From NCBI RefSeq assembly GCF_003265705.1, contig NW_020312968.1, positions 254,305 through 318,304 on the forward strand: DNA of 64,000 bases. The letters run 5' to 3'. The notes beneath the pieces were generated by a model. The model was not told the origin of the DNA, did no database searches, and worked only from the letters and a program-made list of their open reading frames with translations. Each line of letters starts with the position of its first letter. The first letter of the stretch is position 1. The DNA comes from Callorhinus ursinus. Its lineage: Eukaryota > Chordata > Mammalia > Carnivora > Otariidae. The position numbers and the translations under genes are program-made. Positions 1 to 11,786 of this stretch are shown piece by piece.

Positions 1-2
1 TT

Positions 3-3000
3 GATCACATCCTAGGTCACAAATCAGGTCTCAACTGCTACCAAAAGATTGGGATCATTCCCTGCATATTTTCAGACCACAATGCTTTGAAACTAGAACT
101 CAATCACAAGAGGAAAGTCGGAAAGAACTCAAATACATGGAGGCTAAAGAACATCCTACTAAAGAATGAATGGGTCAACCAGGAAATTAAAGAAGAATTA
201 AAAAAAATTCATGGAAACCAATGAAAATGAAAACACAACTGTTCAAAATCTTTGGGATACAGCAAAAGCAGTCCTGAGAGGAAAGTATACAGCAATACAA
301 GCCTTTCTCAAGAAACAAGAAAGGTCTCAAATACACAACCTAACCCTACACCTAAAGGAGCTAGAGAAAAAAACAGCAAATAAAGCCTAAACCCAGCAGG
401 AGAAGAGAAATAATAAAGATCAGAGCAGAAATCAATGAAATAGAAACCAAAAGAACAGTAGAACAGATCAACGAAACTAGGAGCTGGTTCTTGCAAAGAA
501 TTAACAAGATTGATAAACCCCTGGCCAGACTGATCAAAAAGAAAAGAGAAATGACCCAAATCAACAAAATCATGAATGAAAGAGGAGAGATCACAACCAA
601 CACCAAAGAAATACAAACAATTATAAGAACATATTATGAGCAACTCTATGCCAGCAAATTAGATAACCTGGAAGAAATGGGTGCATTCCTAGAGATGTAT
701 CAACTACCGAAACTGAACCAGGAAGAAATAGAAAACCTGAACAGACCTATAACCACTAAGGAAATTGAAGCAGTCATCAAAAATCTCCCAACAAACAAAA
801 GCCCAGGGCCAGATGGCTTCCCAGGGGAATTCACCAGACATTTAGAGAAGAATTAATACCTATTCTCCTGAAACTGTTCCAAAAAATAGAAATGGAAGGA
901 AAACTTCCAAAGTCATTTTATGAGGCCACCGTTACCTTGATCCCAAAACCAGACAAAGACCCCATCAAAAAGGAGAATTACAGACCAATATCCTTGATGA
1001 ACATGGATGCAAAAATTCTCACCAAAATACTAGCCAGTAGGATCCAACAGTACATTAAAAGGATTATTCACCACGACCAAGTGGGATTTATCCCTGGGCT
1101 GCAAGGCTGGTTCAACATCTGCAAATCAATCAACATGATACAATACATTAACAAAAGAAAGAACAAGAATCATATGATCCTCTCAATAGATGCAGAAAAA
1201 GCATTTGACAAAGTACAGCATCCTTTCTTGATCAAAACTCTTCAGAGTATAGGGATAGAGGGTACATACCTCAATATCATAAAAGCCATCTATGAATCAT
1301 CATTCTCAATGGGGAAAAGCTGAGAGCTTTTCCCCTAAGGTCAGGAACGCGGCAGGGATGTCCATTCTCACTACTGCTATTCAACATAGCATTAGAAGTC
1401 CTAGCCACAGCAATCGGACAACAAAAAGAAATCCAAGGCATCCAAATCGGCAAAGAGGAAGTCAAACTCTCACTCTTTGCAGATGACATGATACTGTATG
1501 TGGAAAACCCAAAAGACTCCACCCCAAAACTGCTAGAACTCATACAGGAATTCAGTAAAGTAGCAGGATATAAAATCAATGCACAGAAATCAGTGGCATT
1601 CCTATACACCAACAGCAAGACAGAAGAGAGACAAATCAAGGAGTCGATCCCATTTACAATTGCACCGCAAACCATAAGATACCTAGGAATAAATCCAACC
1701 AAAGAGGCAAAGGATCTGTACTCAGAAAACTATAAAATACTCATGAAAGAAATTGAAGAAGACACGAAGAAATGGAAAAACGTTCCATGCGCATGGATTG
1801 GAAGAACAAACATTGTGAAGATGTCAATGCTACCTAGGGCAATCTACACATTCAATGCAATCCCCATCAAAATACCATCCACCTTTTTCAAAGAAATGGA
1901 ACAAATAATCCTAAAATTTGTATGGAACCAGAGGAGACCCCGAATAGCCAGAGGAATATTGAAAAAGAAAAGCAAAGCTGGCGGCATCACAATTCCGGAC
2001 TTCCAGCTCTATTACCAAGCTGTCATCATCAAGACAGTATGGTACTGGCACAAAAACAGACACATAGATCAATGGAACAGAATCGAGAGCCCAGAAATGG
2101 ACCCTCAACTCTATGGTCAACTCATCTTTGACAAAGCAGGAAAGAATGTCCAACGGAAAAAAGACATTCTCTTCAACAAATGGTGTTGCGAAAATTGGAC
2201 AGCCACATGCAGAAGAATGAAACTGGACCATTTCCTTACACCACACCCAAAAATAGACTCCAAATGGTTGAAAGACCTAGACGTGAGACAGGAGTCCATC
2301 AAAATCCTAAAGGAGAACATAGGCAGCAACCTCTTTGACCTCAGCCGCAGCAACTTCTTCCTAGAAACATCGCCAAAGGCAAGGGAAGCAAGGGCAAATA
2401 TGAACTATTGGGATTTCATCAAGATAAAAAGCTTTTGCACAGCAAAAGAAACAGTCCACAAAACCAAAAGACAACCGACAGAATGGGAGAAAATATTTGC
2501 AAATGACATATCAGATAAAGGGCTAGTATCCAAAATCTATAAAGAACTTATCCAACTCAACACCCAAAGAACAAATGATCCAATCAAGAAATGGGCAGAA
2601 GACATGAACAGACATTTTTCCAAAGAAGACATCCTAATGGCCAATAGACATATGAAAAAGTGCTCAACATCGCTCAGCATCAGGGAAATCCAAATCAAAA
2701 CCTCAATGAGATACCACCTCCCACCAATCAGAATGGCTAAAATTAACAAGTCAGGAAACGACAGATGTTGGCGGGGATGCGGAGAAAGGGAAACCCTCCT
2801 ACACTTTTGGTGGGAATGCAAGCTGGTGCAGCCACTCCGGAAAACAGTATGGAGGTTCCTCAAACAGTTGAAAATAGAGCTACCCTACGATCCAGCAATT
2901 GCACTACTGGGTATTTACCCCAAAGATACAAATGTAGGGATCCGAAGGGGTACGTGCACCCCAATGTTTATAGCAGCAATGTCCACAATAGCCAAACTGT

Positions 3001-3398
3001 GGAAAGAGCCAAGATGTCCATCGACAGATGAATGGATAAAGAAGAAGTGGTATATATACACAATGGAATATTATGCAGCCATCAAAAGGAATGAGATCTT
3101 GCCATTTGCAACAACGTGGGTGGAACTGGAGGGTGTTATGCTGAGTGAAATAAATGAATCAGAGAACGACATGTATCATATGACCTCACTGATAGGAGGA
3201 ATTCTTAATCTCAGGAAACAAACTGAGGGTTGCTGGAGTGGTGGAGGGTGGGAGGGATGGGGTGGCCGGGTGATAGACATTGGGGAGGGTATGTGCTATG
3301 GTGAGCACTGTGAATTGTACGAGACTGATGAATCACAGATCTGTACTTCTGAAACAAATAATGCAATATATGTTAAGAAAAAAAGAAGAAGAAGATAG
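3..3398 (+). pseudogene. L1 ORF2 (endonuclease/reverse transcriptase), broken
   Basis: Partial L1 ORF2, which normally nicks target DNA and reverse-transcribes L1 RNA at the nick. Visible landmarks are the Ser-Asp-His endonuclease motif (72-80), the reverse transcriptase with its FADD active site (1476-1487), and the C-terminal Cys-Cys-His-Cys cluster with codons at 2766, 2778, 2802 and 2817. The frame breaks at least four times: one extra base in the A run at 201-207, two bases lost near 367-373, one base lost near 839-840, and about 13 bases lost near 1295. From about 1300 the frame is open to 3398. The family's normal stop is replaced by GGA at 3195-3197, so the frame runs about 67 codons into the 3' UTR. 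Not a host gene; no function is expected. Confidence 0.95.
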
Positions 3399-3659
3399 CA
3401 GGAGGGGAAGAATGAAGGGGAATAAGTTGGAGGGGGAGACGAACCATTAGAGACGATGGACTCTGAAAAACAAACTGAGGGTTCTAGAGGGGAGGGGGGT
3501 GGAGGGATGGGTTAACCTGGTGATGGGTATTAAAGAGGGCACGTTCTGCGTGGAGCACTGGGTGTTATGCACAAACAATGAATCATGGAACACTACATCA
3601 AAAACTAGTGATGTAATGTATGGTGATTAACATAACAATAAAAAATTATTAAAAAAAGA
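3198..3659 (+). other. L1 3' UTR built of two related L1 ends
   Basis: Two segments, about 3219-3380 and 3463-3640, each run from an ACTGAGGGTT block through a G-rich stretch and a GGGTGTTAT or TGTGAATTG block to a TGAATCA block, then an A-rich end. They are diverged copies of the same L1 end in tandem. The first ends in an A/G-rich stretch (3374-3396) that looks like a fossil tail. The same arrangement is in the copy at 52541-53176. Confidence 0.7.
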
Positions 3660-4149
3660 ATCTTAAGATCATACTGATGCCGGATTAATTCTCTACAACT
3701 GTTTATTAAGGTAAAGGTTTATGAAAATAATCCATTAGCTCGGACTGCCTCCCCCTCTTTTAAGGTTTTTTGCCGGGCTGTCATGAATATTAATGTTTGT
3801 TGTTACTGTTTCTCTCTTTGCAGCAACACTTTCGAAAGTCCCAGGGCAGCCCCTTCTTACTAAATTCTCCTGGCAGAACTATAATTCTCTGGCAACAGAG
3901 ATATTCTGTTTAATTGGACTTAATCCCCTAATAAAGCAAACAAAATGGTGAAATGCCCGCTCTTCTTATTTCAGTCATCCAGACAGAGGGATTCCTGGCT
4001 GCCCCAGGAAAGCTCTGTGTTCCACGCTAAAAACAAAAGGGACAGAGGGAGAAAGTTTCAACCCTCTGATAAGCCAGCCTTGAGGGTTGTCGCCAAGAGG
4101 AATGATTCAGCCACATAACAGAATACCCCAGCAGAATGGCGCAAACACT
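3660..4149. other. Unique sequence, no feature recognised
   Basis: Between the L1 tail and the LTR-like repeat. No coding region with exon signals, tandem repeat or recognisable transposon fragment was seen. Confidence 0.5.
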
Positions 4150-4595
4150 CAGGAGTTCATTTTCCTCACATAACAAGAGTTCAGGAGGAGGTCATTGCTG
4201 CCCTTGGTTCTGGGCCTAGATCTTAAGAGATCTTGCAGCTTCTGCTTTGCCCTCTTGGAAAGAAGTCCCGGCTCCCGTTGGAGAAAAGGCCACATGGAGA
4301 GAGAGTCCCTGGCGGCTGAGAAACCACATGGAGAGAGAAGCAGCACGGAGGAGACCAAAGGGCCCCAGCCAACAGCCGGCACCACAGCCCATACGGTTCG
4401 TGGGCTGACCCAGATCCTCGAGCTCGGCTGAGCTACCCCAGGTGACACCACGTACAGCAGAGTTGGGCCATCCCCCGCAGACCTTTGCCATAGTGCCTCA
4501 TTCATAGAAGCATAAGCAATAAAATGTATATTGTTTTAGGCTGTTCAATTTGGGGGTGGTTCATTATGCAGTAATAGAAAGCAGAAACAGAAGGT
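4150..4595 (+). repeat. MLT1-like LTR (ERVL-MaLR), sense
   Basis: Resembles the 3' part of MLT1-class solo LTRs: a stretch about GCCACATGGAGAG and AACAGCCGGCACC, then AATAAA (4519-4524), TTGTTTTAGGCTGTTCA, GGGGTGGTTCATTATGCAG, and an AATAGAAA end. This matches the usual MaLR LTR ending where a poly(A) signal is followed by a TTGTTTTAAGCC-type segment. The 5' limit is uncertain. No internal retroviral genes are next to it. Confidence 0.65.
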
Positions 4596-5084
4596 GTTAT
4601 AGTAAGTTCTTATGGTGATATATTTCCCCTGGTGGAGCTCAGTCTCTTATAGAACTCTCCATTTCTAACTCTTTACAATCAACAATGCCCATTTAGATTG
4701 TGTTCAGGGTTATCAGACTGTAGCAGTTCCTAGAAATACTATGTGTATGTGTGTGCATGCAGGTTTCTGCACCAGGCATATATATGCTTTGAATAAGGAT
4801 CAAATACCTGTTGATGTACCAGGGAATGCCAATGGCAGGGAAAAAAAATGATGATAAAATCCATGTGTTTATTTCACTTTTGCCTAACTTCCTAGTCTCA
4901 GGAACTAATGATTTACTTATGGATTACAATCTTGTTTATATTAGTAGTAATATCTGGCATCTTTCTTCGAAACTTCTCTTCCGAAGGCTCTGCTCTACAT
5001 GAGGTAGGCACTCTATAAATAACATGCATGTCGACAACCAGGCCTTCATACTCTACTTGAACTTTTTCAATATGTTTTCAAGCC
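4596..5084. other. Unique sequence, no feature recognised
   Basis: Nothing beyond a short TG-rich stretch near 4740-4760 and short AT-rich runs. Confidence 0.5.
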
Positions 5085-5300
5085 ACTAGCTGATGCCATT
5101 TAATTTTTAAAGCAATCTTTTCATGTAGGAAGTACAGATTTTATTATCTTCATTTTGCATATAAAGCAAGTAAGATATTGGACATTGTATGATGCATCTA
5201 AGTACATTTAGCTACTTAACAATAGGCCTTGCTAGAACAAAGTTAGTCAAAACCTTCACCCAGATCTTCCCTTCTCAGGACACTGTCCTTTTCACACCGT
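5085..5300 (-). repeat. MIR SINE, antisense
   Basis: Read on the plus strand it follows the reverse complement of MIR: a TTATTATCTTCATTTTGCA segment (normally CCCATTTTACAGATGAG), then a degenerate run ending in CACCCAGATCTTCCC. Strongly diverged; ancient mammalian tRNA-derived SINE. Confidence 0.5.
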
Positions 5301-6999
5301 AGCTAGGAAACAGGGCACCATACTGATACCTCATGGCCTTCTTTGTGTTTTCAAGAGAATCAAATTCTTGAAAGAACAACCCAATATAAGCCTCTTACCT
5401 CAATGAGAAATAGCTATCAAACAGGTATGACCCATGTCTCAACACTCAGGGTCTACCACAGTTTTAATAGCAAACAAAATCAGCTCAGCCTTCCCAAAAG
5501 CGTTCCAAAACTAGCAGGCCTGCCAACATGCTGACCAGCCTTCTCTCAGGAAATTCCTACTTGCCCTACCTATACTCACCCAATTTTCTGCTCTTTTCAT
5601 TCTGTCCCTCTCCATATCCATAAACTGACAGACAAAACTCTGACCCCAAGACAAATTTACAACTCTGACACAGATTCTCAAGAAGGAAAGAAAGAGGGAG
5701 AGACTCTCTACTACATTTCCTTTTGGCCAGCTGCCTGATTCTCATTAAGCCCACCATGGTCACATGATCCAGACGAACGACTATGTAAAAGATCAGTTTC
5801 CATTTTACAACTGTGGAGAAGAAACAAAGCATCACATTCTGTAACCCAGATGTAATTACGAAGATTACCACTTAAATGTAAAACTGAAGGTCGGTTTTTC
5901 ACATCTTTATTAGTCATATGAAGAAAAATAATTAAGCCTGCCTTCTATTAAGCTTGCTTTGATTTCTTTTTAGGCCCTGGGAACGTGAACTAGTGTTTGT
6001 TTTCATGACTTCCAATGTTTAAACCTTCTGAGCAATGTTGGATTCAACAACTGAACGCATTAAACAGCTAATGTATAACACACTCTATGTTCTCAAAGAC
6101 CCAACAACTCCCAAAACATTTTAAGCCAAAGCTTTTGTCCTGAAACTATTGTAAACCGGTGATCAAAATCTTGTTTAAATTTTGTTTAAAGCTTTTTGCA
6201 GGAGCATGCCTTTTTAGATTATGGGTTCTGGAAGTCTTCATATCAGAGGGACTTATTAAAGGTGGAACCCCAGCCGTGGCTAGCAATTCAGTAAAGCTAA
6301 GCACTTTGTCTCAGTTTTGGAGTCAATATTCCTCCGTGTACTAACTAGAGTGCTAAATGGAAAGTGAGTCTCCTGATTAAAGAAAATGGGAGCAGGATGT
6401 GAGTATGGGGGATTCTCAAGTTTTTCATAGAAGGACACTTCTTTTCCTCATTCTCTTCCAGTTTCTGCCATGAGGTTCAGATACAGGTGCCCAGAAAACA
6501 GTCTGCTCATGAGAAAGGTGGTCAGAACATCAATTCTTCAGGGGAAAAAAAAAAAAGCAGAATGTTGATAATTGTTAAAATTGCCAGAAAGATACATGGG
6601 GGCTGCCTTATCTTATTTTCCTACTTATGTATATTTTTGGGAAATTCTGTAATAAAAGTTTTTTTAATGTTTCTTTGGGCAAAATGCTGAAATCAATTTA
6701 CCAAAGCAGCTAATACTGGTAATGACAGCTGCACAGCAGAATTAATGGTATGTTTTCTACTTCCACTTGGAAAAAAAAAACAAAACAGTAAATTTTGATG
6801 TTCCTTGACCTGTACTGTCAAAAGACACAAAAAATTTTAATGTCAAAATGACTGGAAGATTTGGTTATCATATGCTATTCGGAGGATAATTTGACTCCAA
6901 AATAAACTGACTCTGAGCTAAAACTATTTCATGTAGATAACAAAGACTCTGTGTTTATTTTTTTTTGAAGGTTACCTTTTTAATTCTGTTGGTAACTTA
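5301..6999. other. Unique sequence with A-runs
   Basis: No recognisable gene. There is a possible very degenerate antisense MIR at about 5760-5900 (TTTCCATTTTACAACTGTGG). Short poly(A) runs occur near 6544 and 6771 without flanking duplications that I could find. Confidence 0.4.
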
Positions 7000-7535
7000 A
7001 ATGTATTCCACTTATTTATTGCTGCATAAGAAGCTACCCTGAAATTTAGTGACTTACAATCACAACTATTTCATTTGCTCATGAATCCATAGATCAGGAA
7101 TTTGGACAGCAAGAGCATCTTTGCTTCATGGTATCTGGGGTCTTAGCTGGGATGATCTAAATGGCTGGGAATGAGCTGGACCATTCAACTGGGCTTATGG
7201 GTCTGGGGGTCACTTCTCACTGTTGGTGGGGCTTCTCAGTGTCCCTCCTTGTGGACTCACCACATACCTAACAGGACATATTCACAGCATTGCATTTCTT
7301 AACATGGCAGTGGGCTTCCCTAGAGGAAAAGAGAACGATGTCAAGCTTCATAAAGGCTAGGCTCAGAACTGGCATGAGTGACTTTTGTTGTATTCTATTG
7401 ATCAAAGCCAATCAGAGGGGCCAGCCTAGATTTAAGGAGAGGGGCATCTCCTCTTAGTGGATGAAGAAACTTGCCCAAATAGGGAGGCAAGGGACTGTTG
7501 GTGGTGATCTTTGAAGACTATCTATCACATTTTGT
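7000..7535 (-). repeat. MaLR-type LTR, antisense
   Basis: Begins with TTATTTATTGCTGCATAAGA followed by TAGTGACTTACAATCAC, the reverse complement of the common MaLR LTR end. It continues through TAGCTGGG and GGGGCTTCTC blocks to ACATGGCAGTGGGCTTCC, CCAATCAGAGG and finally CTATCTATCACA. The same family is recognisable at 58480-58985. Family assignment (MLT1-like) is from memory of consensus shape. Confidence 0.55.
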
Positions 7536-8349
7536 TCACTTTACCTGGCTTTAAGAGCTTTATATTTGGGATGTGTCTTGGATTTCGAATCTTGAGTACA
7601 TCAGAAAATACCATCATCTAGGGGCAACATATTCTTATTTTTAGAAGTTACCTCAAAGGGGGAAAAACCTTTTGGGCAGTGAAATGGTAAACATCTTTAG
7701 ACTATAAAATAATATCCTTTCTCGCAAATTAAATAGAAATTACTAGTGTGGTAAAGACACAGAGTTCAATTTATACTATAATGCTAACATAGGGAAATGT
7801 GTAATTTTAAAATTCAGTCGCTAATCTGGCTTGATCTCCAAATACCTATCCACTGGTGAGCGGGGGGAAAAATGTATTCAGTATGCAATCTGGCTTAGAG
7901 CAATGATCTATACCCTAAGCAGTCACCTAGGCAACGTTCAGGCTCTCCTTGCTTCTCTGTTTATATTCCAAAGAGCGTCCGAGTGCGTGGGAGAGAGGGT
8001 GCCTCATGCATTCCGCCGGCATTGAGGGAAAGGGACCTCTGGGCTTGTTCTGGTCCCGGATATTTGCCTGCTAGAGGGATCTCCCTTCTGTTCCTGGTCA
8101 TCATGTCTGATATTGTCTGGGGCTCATGGGCTTGTGATCCATTCTTCTGCCTTGGGAAATGCTCTGGATGGGGTTCCCCGAACAACGTGGCCTCCCCTTA
8201 CTTGTGCTGGCTACAGACACCAGCTCTGCCAAATCCGCCCTCTGGACCAGTGAACCTCACCGAGCCCAGCCTCTCCTGCGGGGTCATCCCTCCTTACACA
8301 GTGGACCCCGAAGGGAGTCCCATGGTCTTTTAAGGTAACACCCAGGCCA
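7536..8349. other. Unique sequence, no gene recognised
   Basis: Contains a 116-codon open frame at 7983-8333. It matches no family I know, has no clear splice or promoter context and adjoins a repeat-like stretch, so it is not called as a gene. Confidence 0.4.
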
Positions 8350-8975
8350 TTTGAGAACCAAAGGCTGCCGAGAAACTCTATCCTCAGATCCCCTCTGCCT
8401 GATCACCCTCCGTGCAAAAAAGAGTTACAGCCGGCCTGAGAATGCTATCCTACCCAAAGGCCCTCTCACAAGGCTGGCCCTTGGCTGGCATCTGGGAACT
8501 TGGATCCAGGGAGAGTTTCTACCATACTAACTGATAAGAATGAACTGGTGTCTCTAAAGCGTTTGTGCAAACAATGTGGTTTATACTGAACACCTGCTTT
8601 CCTCTGGGAGACTGGAGTTTTGGTACATGCCCGGAAGAGAATGCCTTCAATGCCTCAGTCAGTTCCCAATAAAAACCTGGGGCACTGAGTCTCTAATGAG
8701 CTTCCTGGAAGACAATATTTTACAGGTGTTGTCACAATCTTTGCTGGGGTGAATCAAGCACATCCGGTGTGACTCCACGGGGGAGACCTCTTGGAAGCTT
8801 GCATCTCCTTTCCTCCAGACTTGGTCCCAGGCTCCTTTACCCTTTGGTGATATTGTTTTGTAGCTATTCATTGTAATAAATCACAACCAGGAGTCAGACT
8901 ATATGCGGAGTCCTATGAGTCCTTCCAGGGCAACATCAAACATGGGGGTGCTCATGGGGACTCTAGAACATCCTC
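8350..8975 (+). repeat. LTR-like old repeat, class uncertain
   Basis: Contains AATAAA at 8668 and at 8875, a TGTGACTCCACGGGGGAGAC block, CTTGGAAGCTTGCATCTCC, TTTACCCTTTGGTGATATTG and a GTCCTATGAGTCCTTCCAG ending. This order resembles a repeated mammalian LTR-type sequence with its polyadenylation region, but I cannot name the family. It could be an ERV LTR or another retroelement end. Confidence 0.4.
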
Positions 8976-9853
8976 TGCCACCATGATTTACTCTGTTATG
9001 GTGACGCCTCAGAGTGCATGGGCCAACCTGCAAGATGGCTTTCCCCAGACCCCAACCGAGTTGGAAAGAAGTCTGGAAAAGATGAAAATTGGGACCCACT
9101 TACCTTCACTTATCTCTTCTTTCTCCCTTTCTCTCTTCTTCTTCCTACCATTCCCCCAGTCTGGAAAGGGGGACCTATCACTTACACATCCCTTATATCA
9201 AAAGTTCATTACCCTAGGCAGGTCAGGCTGTCATGGGCTAAAGCAGGGTCTTCTCGACTCTGGACTGGAAAATCCCCTTTTCAGCTCAATAGCCTGGCTG
9301 ACAGGTCTTTGTCCCACCACATGGTCTCAGTTTGCATGTCCAAAATCATCCGTCTCCTCCCCATGGTCCCCGTGTAGATGGATGCATTGGGTAGGACAGA
9401 ATTGAGAGTTTGCACTTGCAGAGGCAGAGAAGTAAGGCACAATAATCAATGTTCAAAATGTTATCCACATTATATTAGCTTAAACTTTGTTGCATCTAGT
9501 TCACTACAGTGTGAACAAAACACTAAAAGTCTGTTCTTGTGTGGGTGTGTGGTGTATACACATGCCTACCCACACACATATCCCCCAGGCCAATAATATC
9601 ATATAAATTTCTTCACTTTTCATGTGTTCATAATTTTACTTCCTAATTCGCATCTTTTGTTTTTCAATTTGGAAAAAAGAAATAAATTCACCTAATTGGA
9701 AGCAAACTCACAGGCCAATTTTCCTTTGTAAAGCAGTTTTAAATAAAATAACGGATTTAAAACATCACTACAAGGGAATGTTTAATGTTGTACATAATCC
9801 AATAAAAATGTTTTTAATATGTTGTCCCAAAAGTAAATTTTCTAGATGGTGCT
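8976..9853. other. Unique sequence, no feature recognised
   Basis: Overlapping open frames around 8983-9405 lie in C/T-rich sequence and show no recognisable protein. There is a short GT/CA stretch near 9540-9590. Confidence 0.4.
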
Positions 9854-9873
9854 AGAAATAACAACCAGCTGAG

Positions 9874-10066
9874 GGGTGCCTGGGTGGCTCAGTGGGTTAA
9901 GCATCTGACTTTTGACTCAGGTCATGATCTCAGGGTCCTGGGATCCAGAGGGCTCTGCACTCACAGCCTGGGGCCTGCTAGGCCCTCTGCCTCTCCCCCC
10001 ACCGCTTGTGCTTTATCTCTCTCTCTCTCAAATAAATAAATAAAATCTCTAAAAAAGAGAAGAAGA
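9874..10066 (+). mobile_element. Can-SINE (tRNA-Lys-derived), sense
   Basis: Head GGTGCCTGGGTGGCTCAGTG carries the tRNA-like A box, followed by GGTCATGATCTCAGGGTCCT, a CT-rich tract and an AATAAATAAATAAAATCTCT tail. The insertion is flanked by a 20-bp target-site duplication at 9854-9873 and 10067-10086 with one mismatch. The short and slightly diverged body indicates an older Can-SINE subfamily than those at 40002 or 56284. Mobilised by L1 enzymes. Confidence 0.95.
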
Positions 10067-10244
10067 AGAAATAACAACCGGCTGAGTCATCAGTGTCACC
10101 TGGTCCAGCGGGTCTGAATGGTGTGGGTGTTACAAACACTAAGAAAAGGGCAAAAAGTAAACTGATTAGTGACTGGCACATTGCCATGAGGGCTAGCGGC
10201 CACATCCCTGGGACAGCACACAGCCCTGTAATAGTACCTGCTTT

Positions 10245-10470
10245 TTCTCCCCAGCTTTACAGAGAAATGACTGACATGTATAACATTGCGTAAGTTTAAG
10301 GCATACAGTGCGTTGATTTGATGCACTTATCTATATGGCAAAACGATCACCACCACCGTGTTAGATCACACCTGTATCGCATCACTTAATTACCATTTCT
10401 TTTTCATGATGAGAACGTTTCAGATCGACGCTGAGCAACATAATCCATTCTTATAACTGCCTTTCTCCTT
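10245..10470 (-). repeat. L1M 3' UTR fragment, antisense
   Basis: The stretch TTTACAGAGAAATGACTGAC, GTTTAAGGCATACAGTG, ATGGCAAAACGATCACCACC and TTTTTCATGATGAGAACGTT follows the reverse complement of the older (L1M) L1 3' UTR, where a TTTATTGAGGTATAATTGACA-like block leads to GATCACCACA and GATGAGAAC. Confidence 0.6.
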
Positions 10471-11664
10471 ACATCTTCCCTTCTGAAACAATCTTCTCCC
10501 CTGCTTACTTACCAAAATAAATGCGCAAAAAAAATAGCATTCGGGCAAGCAGGCATTACCTGATTTCCCATTAGAATTATCCAGCCCTGAACTTCGCCAG
10601 CACATGAGGTAAAAAGTAGCTTGGCCTGGGCCTTTCGGAGGAGGGTAGTTGTCCCCATGCGGCACGGTCCGATTTTATTATCGGACTGTTTTTGTTTGGC
10701 ATTACGGGGGACTCCAAAAATAAATGAACTGGTTCAGAAATCCTTGATGAAAGTCATGTTGAAAGACCCTGTTCACCACTGGCCACCGTGCTGCAGAGCT
10801 GAGCCCGGTGTCCCCCACCTTCCCGTCCCACAGGGTCCTCCTGCCCCTCCTCCAGGTCCCCTCCTACGTGACAGCGGCTAGTTCATCGCCAGCCAGTGCA
10901 TATTTAACATGAAACCTCGAGTACCACTGCAAAGCCTCCAGCAAACACACCACCTCCAAACTTAGTCCTCTATATGTAGCCAGAGACATGGATAAATATA
11001 GAGACCTAGAAATACATACAGAACTCCCGAGAAACGTGCTCTGGGCCAGAAACATATTGTGAATATGCAAATATCTCAGTGTCTGGTACTGAAGCTTTGC
11101 CCTTTAGCACCTGCCTCACCCGTCTTTCCGTCTTTTTCGCTCTCCCTCATGCCTCCCCACCGCCAGTATCTTCCCATCTGTTTATTTTTTTCCAAACTTC
11201 CAGTTAAAAAAATATGGTATCACCTCTTAAAACTAAGAAAAATATGGTGTGGCAAATCACACTGCCAGGTGCAGCATATGATGCTGCTTCTGGGAGCGGG
11301 GGAGCAAAATGTCTAAAGGAGGCTGCATTCAGATTTTCTTACAAAGGTTACCGGAAATGGATTTTATCCATTTTGTCTGAACTCTGTTCATTCCTGGTTG
11401 GGTTTCAGGTCTGCTTTGTACTTTAAAGAAATTGTATAATCCAGGCCTTGTCATCAGCTCTCTTAATTTATTTCCCTGAAATGACAGGCCTGGCAGAGGC
11501 AGGCCTGCCTCTCAAATGTCTGGATTACAGTGTAGCTATGGAAACAGGAGTTTAAGTGCCTTGAATGTCAAGTTACACTGGTACTTCTCACATCACGTCC
11601 TATATGGACGGCATGCTGCCTTCCATGCTGACCAGTGCAACTGCATCCTTTCCTTGATTTCCAG
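10471..11664. other. Unique sequence, no feature recognised
   Basis: A C-rich stretch at 10780-10870 and short A/T runs only. No recognisable transposon or exon. Confidence 0.4.
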
Positions 11665-11766
11665 GAGATGGTCACAGAGAAGTACGTTTGCCCAGATGAA
11701 CCTTGAGGTCTTCTCTGGGGTAGAGCATGAAGATGGCGAATTTGTTGTAGCCTCTGAAGATCCGGT
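11665..11766 (+). other. Candidate exon of unknown gene (speculative)
   Basis: A pyrimidine-rich tract ending TTGATTTCCAG is followed by 102 bases that are open in one frame (34 codons, Asp/Glu-rich second half) and then by GTAAGT at 11767-11772, a consensus 5' splice site. The length is a multiple of three. I do not recognise the peptide, and no neighbouring exon was found. Chance occurrence is quite possible; a non-coding transcript exon is an alternative. Confidence 0.2.
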
Positions 11767-11786
11767 GTAAGTTCTTTATTCTACCA

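Larger units (their letters stand above)
1..3659 (+). mobile_element. LINE-1, 3' portion, recent carnivore subfamily
   Basis: The 3' part of an L1 retrotransposon in sense orientation; the 5' end lies outside the window. In order it shows the end of the ORF2 endonuclease, the whole reverse transcriptase and Cys-rich C-terminus, a 3' UTR of about 460 bases, an AATAAA at 3638-3643 and an A-rich tail to about 3659. The 3' UTR carries two related copies of an L1 end, repeated in the copy at 52541-53176. Low divergence between these two copies suggests a fairly recent element. The TSD cannot be seen because the 5' flank is missing. The element is dead: ORF2 has several frameshifts. Confidence 0.95.

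Noticed and set aside
1488..3398. 636-codon open frame as a host protein-coding gene
   Set aside because: It is the reverse transcriptase and C-terminal part of L1 ORF2, continuous with broken upstream parts in other frames.
4149..4505. 118-codon antisense open frame
   Set aside because: It lies within the MLT1-like LTR.
7983..8333. 116-codon open frame as a gene
   Set aside because: No recognisable domain, no splice or promoter context, and it adjoins repeat-like sequence.
9874..10066. tRNA gene signal (A and B boxes)
   Set aside because: The tRNA-like boxes here and in the other copies belong to Can-SINE elements, shown by CT tract, A-rich tail and TSDs.
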